From the NCBI GenBank assembly GCA_036732025.1, contig DAINDE010000063.1:1-17800 (forward strand): a stretch of DNA of 17,800 nucleotides. Reading direction: 5' to 3'. Numbering within the stretch: the first letter of the stretch is position 1; each line of letters opens with the position of its first letter. A program made the translations under genes and the position numbers. Shown in pieces: positions 15,192-17,800 of this stretch. The DNA comes from SSSZ01 sp036732025. GTDB lineage: Bacteria; Pseudomonadota; Gammaproteobacteria; Burkholderiales; Rhodocyclaceae. Below the pieces are notes generated by a model that saw only the letters and a list, made by a program, of their open reading frames with translations, ran no database searches and was not told the DNA's origin.

Positions 15192-15875
15192 TCAGCCCGC
15201 CGTCGAGGGCAAGGGTTCGGCGAGGCGGGCGGCGCGGCGCGCCGCGCGGTCTTCCGCCCAGTTCTTCCAGGCGATCATGCAGCCGAGCAGGATGAAGGCC
15301 CCGGGAGGGAGGAGGGTGAGGAGCAATCCCGGGTAATTCTCGGGCAGCAGCTTGATCGGCTGCAGGCCGGGAAAGACCATGTCGATGCCGCCCAGCAGGG
15401 TGCCGCTGCCGATCAGCTCCCGCAGGCCGCCGAGGACGGCGAGGGTCCACAACATGCCGACGCCCATGAAGATGCCGTCGAAGGTCGATTGCAGCGGCGG
15501 GTTCTTGGCGGCGAAGGACTCCACCCGGGCCAGCACGATGCAGTTGGTGACGATCAGCGGGATGAAGATGCCCAGCACCAGGTAAAGCTCGTGCAGGTTG
15601 GCGTTGAAGATCAGGTCCACCACGGTGACCAGGGCGGCGACGATGAGAATGAAGACCGGAATGCGGATCTCGTGGGGGATGAAATTGCGCAGGCTGGCCA
15701 CCGCCACGTTGGACAGGGCCATGACCAGGATGGTGGCCAGCGAGAGCATGATGCCGTTGACCGCGTTGGTGGTGACGGCGAGCAGGGGACACAGGCCGAG
15801 GATCTGGACGAGGCTGGTGTTCTGCTTCCAGATGCCGTTCCTGGCGATGGTGCGGAATTCCTCGCGGGTGATCAT
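15192..15875 (-). CDS. rnfE: Electron transport complex subunit RnfE
   Basis: An integral membrane subunit of the Rnf/Rsx complex, 227 residues, starting at ATG 15875, which overlaps the rnfG stop as ATGA. It has about six hydrophobic helices. Conserved family stretches include NGIWKQNTSLVQILGLCPLL, the helix-loop LRNFIPHEIRIPVFILIVA, and GIFIPLIVTNCIVLARVESF with AAKNPP. The NxxLVQxLGLCPxLAV and ITNCxxLxR cysteines are the ones thought to hold the shared iron-sulphur site in the RnfA/RnfE pair. It is the last rnf gene here. Its stop lies six bases from that of the convergent diguanylate cyclase gene, with only a small stem (15186-15190 with 15196-15200) between them. Confidence 0.96.
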   Translation of the reverse strand: MITREEFRTIARNGIWKQNTSLVQILGLCPLLAVTTNAVNGIMLSLATILVMALSNVAVASLRNFIPHEIRIPVFILIVAALVTVVDLIFNANLHELYLVLGIFIPLIVTNCIVLARVESFAAKNPPLQSTFDGIFMGVGMLWTLAVLGGLRELIGSGTLLGGIDMVFPGLQPIKLLPENYPGLLLTLLPPGAFILLGCMIAWKNWAEDRAARRAARLAEPLPSTAG

Positions 15876-16540
15876 GGCTTCTGTTCTCCTGCCGGCGCGA
15901 AGAGGCGATCGCGGTTGTCGGTAGCGAAGCGGACGGCCTTGGCCACGGCGCGGACCACGGCGCGGGGCGTCACGGTGGCGCCGGCGACGTAATCGAAGCG
16001 GCCGCCGTCCTTCTTCACCTTCCATTCCCGGTCGCCGACCGTGGCCAGGGAAAGGCCGGCGAACTGGGTGATCCAGGGGCGGACCTTGTTCTTGTCCTTC
16101 TTCGGCTCGATGTAGTCGCCCAGGCCCGGGGTTTCCCGGTGCTGGGTGACGCGCACGCCGGCCACCGTGCCGTCGGCGCGCAGGGCGACGAGGAGGCGGA
16201 TCCTGCCGGCGTAACCGTCCGGGGCCACGGCCTCGAACACCACGGCCACCGGCTGGCCGCCGCGGCGGGCCCGATAGACGGTGGTCGCCTCGTCGGTGCC
16301 CAGGGCCGGCGTCGGCGGCAGGAGGAGGGTATCGTCGAGCAGGCGGTTGTCGTACTCGCCGCGGGGCAGCACCTCGTCCACCAGCTTCATCTTCTCTTCG
16401 GCGGCGGAAGCCTCCAGGGCCGGCTTGGTCCACAGGTAGGCGCCGGAAAGCAGGCCGGTGAAGGCGACGACGAAAAGGAAGAGGATCACCGCCGTGCGCA
16501 GGGCCATGCCGGGGGCGGAAAACTCCTTGGCGGCGGTCAT
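15872..16540 (-). CDS. rnfG: Electron transport complex subunit RnfG
   Basis: A membrane-anchored flavoprotein subunit of the Rnf complex, 222 residues. One N-terminal transmembrane helix (about 14-36, MALRTAVILFLFVVAFTGLL) anchors a periplasmic FMN-binding domain. The covalent FMN site is DYVAGATVTPRAV, with the acceptor Thr at about 189. The commonest motif has Ser where Ala186 lies here. Other family marks are TQHRETPGLGDYIE and the WITQFAG segment. The start ATG 16540 overlaps the rnfD stop as ATGA, and its own stop overlaps the rnfE start as ATGA, so the three genes are translationally chained. FMN attachment needs an ApbE-type transferase, which is not in the window. Confidence 0.96.
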   Translation of the reverse strand: MTAAKEFSAPGMALRTAVILFLFVVAFTGLLSGAYLWTKPALEASAAEEKMKLVDEVLPRGEYDNRLLDDTLLLPPTPALGTDEATTVYRARRGGQPVAVVFEAVAPDGYAGRIRLLVALRADGTVAGVRVTQHRETPGLGDYIEPKKDKNKVRPWITQFAGLSLATVGDREWKVKKDGGRFDYVAGATVTPRAVVRAVAKAVRFATDNRDRLFAPAGEQKP

Positions 16541-17556
16541 GACTCGTCCTTCATGCCGAAGATGGCGGGCTGGGTGAACAGGTCGATGACCGGCACGCAG
16601 ATGTTCATGATCAGCACGGCGAAGGCGACGCCGTCGGGGTAGCCGCCGAAGACGCGGATGATGTAGGCGAGCAGGCCAGCGCCGGCGCCGAAGATCAGCT
16701 TGCCCCGGGGGGTGGTGCAGCCGGAGACGGGGTCGGTGGCGATGAAGAAGGCCCCCAGCATGGCGCCGCCGGAAAAGAGGTGGAAGAGGGGGTTGGCGAA
16801 GGCGTGGGGGTTGTAGAGCCAGAGGGCGCCGGAGAGGGTGACGAGGGCGGCGACGAAGGCCACCGGCACCTGCCAGGTGATGATGCCGCGCAGCCACAGC
16901 CACAGGCCCCCCGCCAGGTAGCCGACGGCCACCCACTCCCAGCCGCGGCCGGCGAAGTTGCCGTAGATGTCCTGGTTGGCGAGCAGGGAGGGGACATCGA
17001 TGCCGCCCTCGGCCCCCAGCTTGAGGGCGGTCTTGAGGGCGTCCAGGGGGGTGGCGCCGGAGAGGGCGTCCACCCGCGGGGCGAGGCCGAAGATGATGTC
17101 CGCCTGCTGCACCAGGGTCAGCCGCAGGCCCTGGCTGGGCCACTGGGACATGAGGGCGGGGAAGGAGACGATGCAGACGGCGAAGGCCACCATGGCCGGG
17201 TTGAAGGGGTTCTGCCCGAGGCCGCCGTAGAGATGCTTGGCGACGACGATGGCGAACAGCGTGCCGGTGACCACCAGCCACCAGGGAGCCAGCGGCGGGA
17301 AGGTGAGGGCGATGAGCCAGGCGGTGACCACCGCCGAGCCGTCGGAAAGGAAGAGGGCCAGGGGTTTGCCGCGGATCTTCAGCATGGCGGCCTCGGCGGC
17401 CAGGGCGGCAAGGGTGGCGATGGCCAGCTGGACGAGGATGGCCGGGCCCACCAGCCAGGCATAGGCGGCGATGCCGGGAACCAGGGCAAGGCAGACCTGG
17501 GTCATCACCCGGCTTACGCTGGCGTCCTTGAGGAGTTAGTGGGGCGTGCTTAACAT
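16537..17556 (-). CDS. rnfD: Electron transport complex subunit RnfD (in-frame TAA at codon 7)
   Basis: A membrane flavoprotein subunit of Rnf. From GTG 17508 the open frame gives 323 residues (LVPGIAAYAW...FGMKDES). It has many transmembrane helices and the covalent FMN motif DALSGATPLD, whose Thr codon is at 17052. The expected start, however, is ATG 17556, which overlaps the rnfC stop as TGATG. It reads MLSTPH, then TAA (17538-17536), then LLKDASVSRVMTQ in the same frame, and both sides look like genuine RnfD. The stop is therefore a nonsense change, a pair of compensating sequencing errors, or true, with restart at GTG 17508 or ATG 17505. The missing N-terminal stretch precedes the first helix, so a restarted protein might still insert. 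The family is certain; intactness is not. Confidence 0.9.
17536..17538 (-). other. In-frame TAA stop in rnfD codon 7
   Basis: The minus strand reads ATG TTA AGC ACG CCC CAC TAA CTC CTC AAG. The frame on both sides is rnfD. CAC AAC TCC CTC AAG would differ by one inserted T and one lost C. Confidence 0.8.
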
Positions 17557-17800
17557 CACGGCGTCTTCTCGTCGGGGGGCTGGCCGGCAGCCGTTTCCCG
17601 CAGGGTGTCGATGGCCTCGACCTCCTTCTGCAGGGCCGGCGGCAGATTGTCGGTATTCTTCGGCTGGGCGGCTTCGCGCTGGGCCCGGGCCCGTTCCATG
17701 GCAGCCTGGATGGTGGCCTTCTTGACGGCCTCGGCGTCTTCCGGGGCCGGGGCTGCCGCCGGCGGAGCGGCCGCCGCCGGCGCCGCATCGAGCAGGGAGG
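17556..17800 (-). CDS. rnfC: Electron transport complex subunit RnfC, C-terminal end (partial)
   Basis: The frame entering from the right edge encodes about 80 residues ending at TGA 17558-17556. It is an Ala/Pro-rich linker followed by a charged helical tail with KKATIQAAMERARAQREAAQ and then LPPALQKEVEAIDTLRETAA. Such Ala/Arg/Gln-rich repeated tails are characteristic of the RnfC C-terminus; the iron-sulphur and NADH/FMN-binding parts lie outside the window. Identity rests largely on position just before rnfD and on the TGATG overlap with its natural start. RnfC is the peripheral subunit that exchanges electrons with NAD(H). Confidence 0.85.
   Translation of the reverse strand, partial: SLLDAAPAAAAPPAAAPAPEDAEAVKKATIQAAMERARAQREAAQPKNTDNLPPALQKEVEAIDTLRETAAGQPPDEKTP

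Overview
This window looks like a draft-assembly segment of a GC-rich proteobacterial chromosome. It is most likely a betaproteobacterium of the Rhodocyclales (Azoarcus / Thauera / Azospira / Dechloromonas-like). That placement is an inference from codon use, the Rnf cluster, the DUF1841 and FIST genes, and repeats of the CCGTTCGCCC...TGTCGAA type. Signs of draft quality are an N gap (1643-1652), a 21-base G run (1688-1708), a homopolymer frameshift (653-658) and an in-frame stop at codon 7 of rnfD.

Region A, 1-5650, all minus strand, is a type I secretion / RTX island. Read in transcription order it holds: an HlyB-like ABC exporter with a degenerate C39 domain (5650-3500); a four-helix membrane protein (3422-2880); a small protein whose C-terminus has been replaced (2876-2589); a scar made of an IS5-type transposase N-terminal fragment and a 27-bp direct repeat; a hidden 58-residue membrane protein (2239-2063); and a large RTX calcium-binding protein that runs off the left edge. 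The stretch from about 1710 to 3480 is visibly AT-rich compared with everything to its right, which suggests horizontal acquisition. The arrangement resembles a secreted effector with accessory or immunity-like membrane proteins. That is the best candidate here for an undescribed system, but its function is not demonstrated by sequence alone.

Region B, 5651-8967, holds htpG with an almost perfect heat-shock (sigma-32) promoter and a strong hairpin terminator. It is bracketed by two REP-like repeats. It is followed convergently by a secreted protein with eight cysteines in a duplicated pattern, and by a small Arg/Asp-rich protein.

Region C, 8967-11590, plus strand, pairs an orphan PulE/PilB-type ATPase, preceded by an extended -10 promoter that could give a leaderless mRNA, with a flavodiiron-like (ODP) metallo-beta-lactamase-fold protein.

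Region D, 11610-13682, minus strand, is a compact operon: nth (TTG start), a FIST-domain protein (GTGA overlap) and DUF1841.

Region E, 13719-15185, plus strand, is a diguanylate cyclase with two near-duplicate PAS domains, an I-site and GGEEF. It sits between nth and rnfE, which are adjacent in the classical rsx/rnf-nth arrangement.

Region F, 15192-17800, minus strand, is the 3' part of an rnf operon (rnfC end, rnfD, rnfG, rnfE). Its genes overlap through TGATG and ATGA junctions, so they are translationally coupled. They encode a membrane ferredoxin:NAD oxidoreductase / SoxR-reducing complex.
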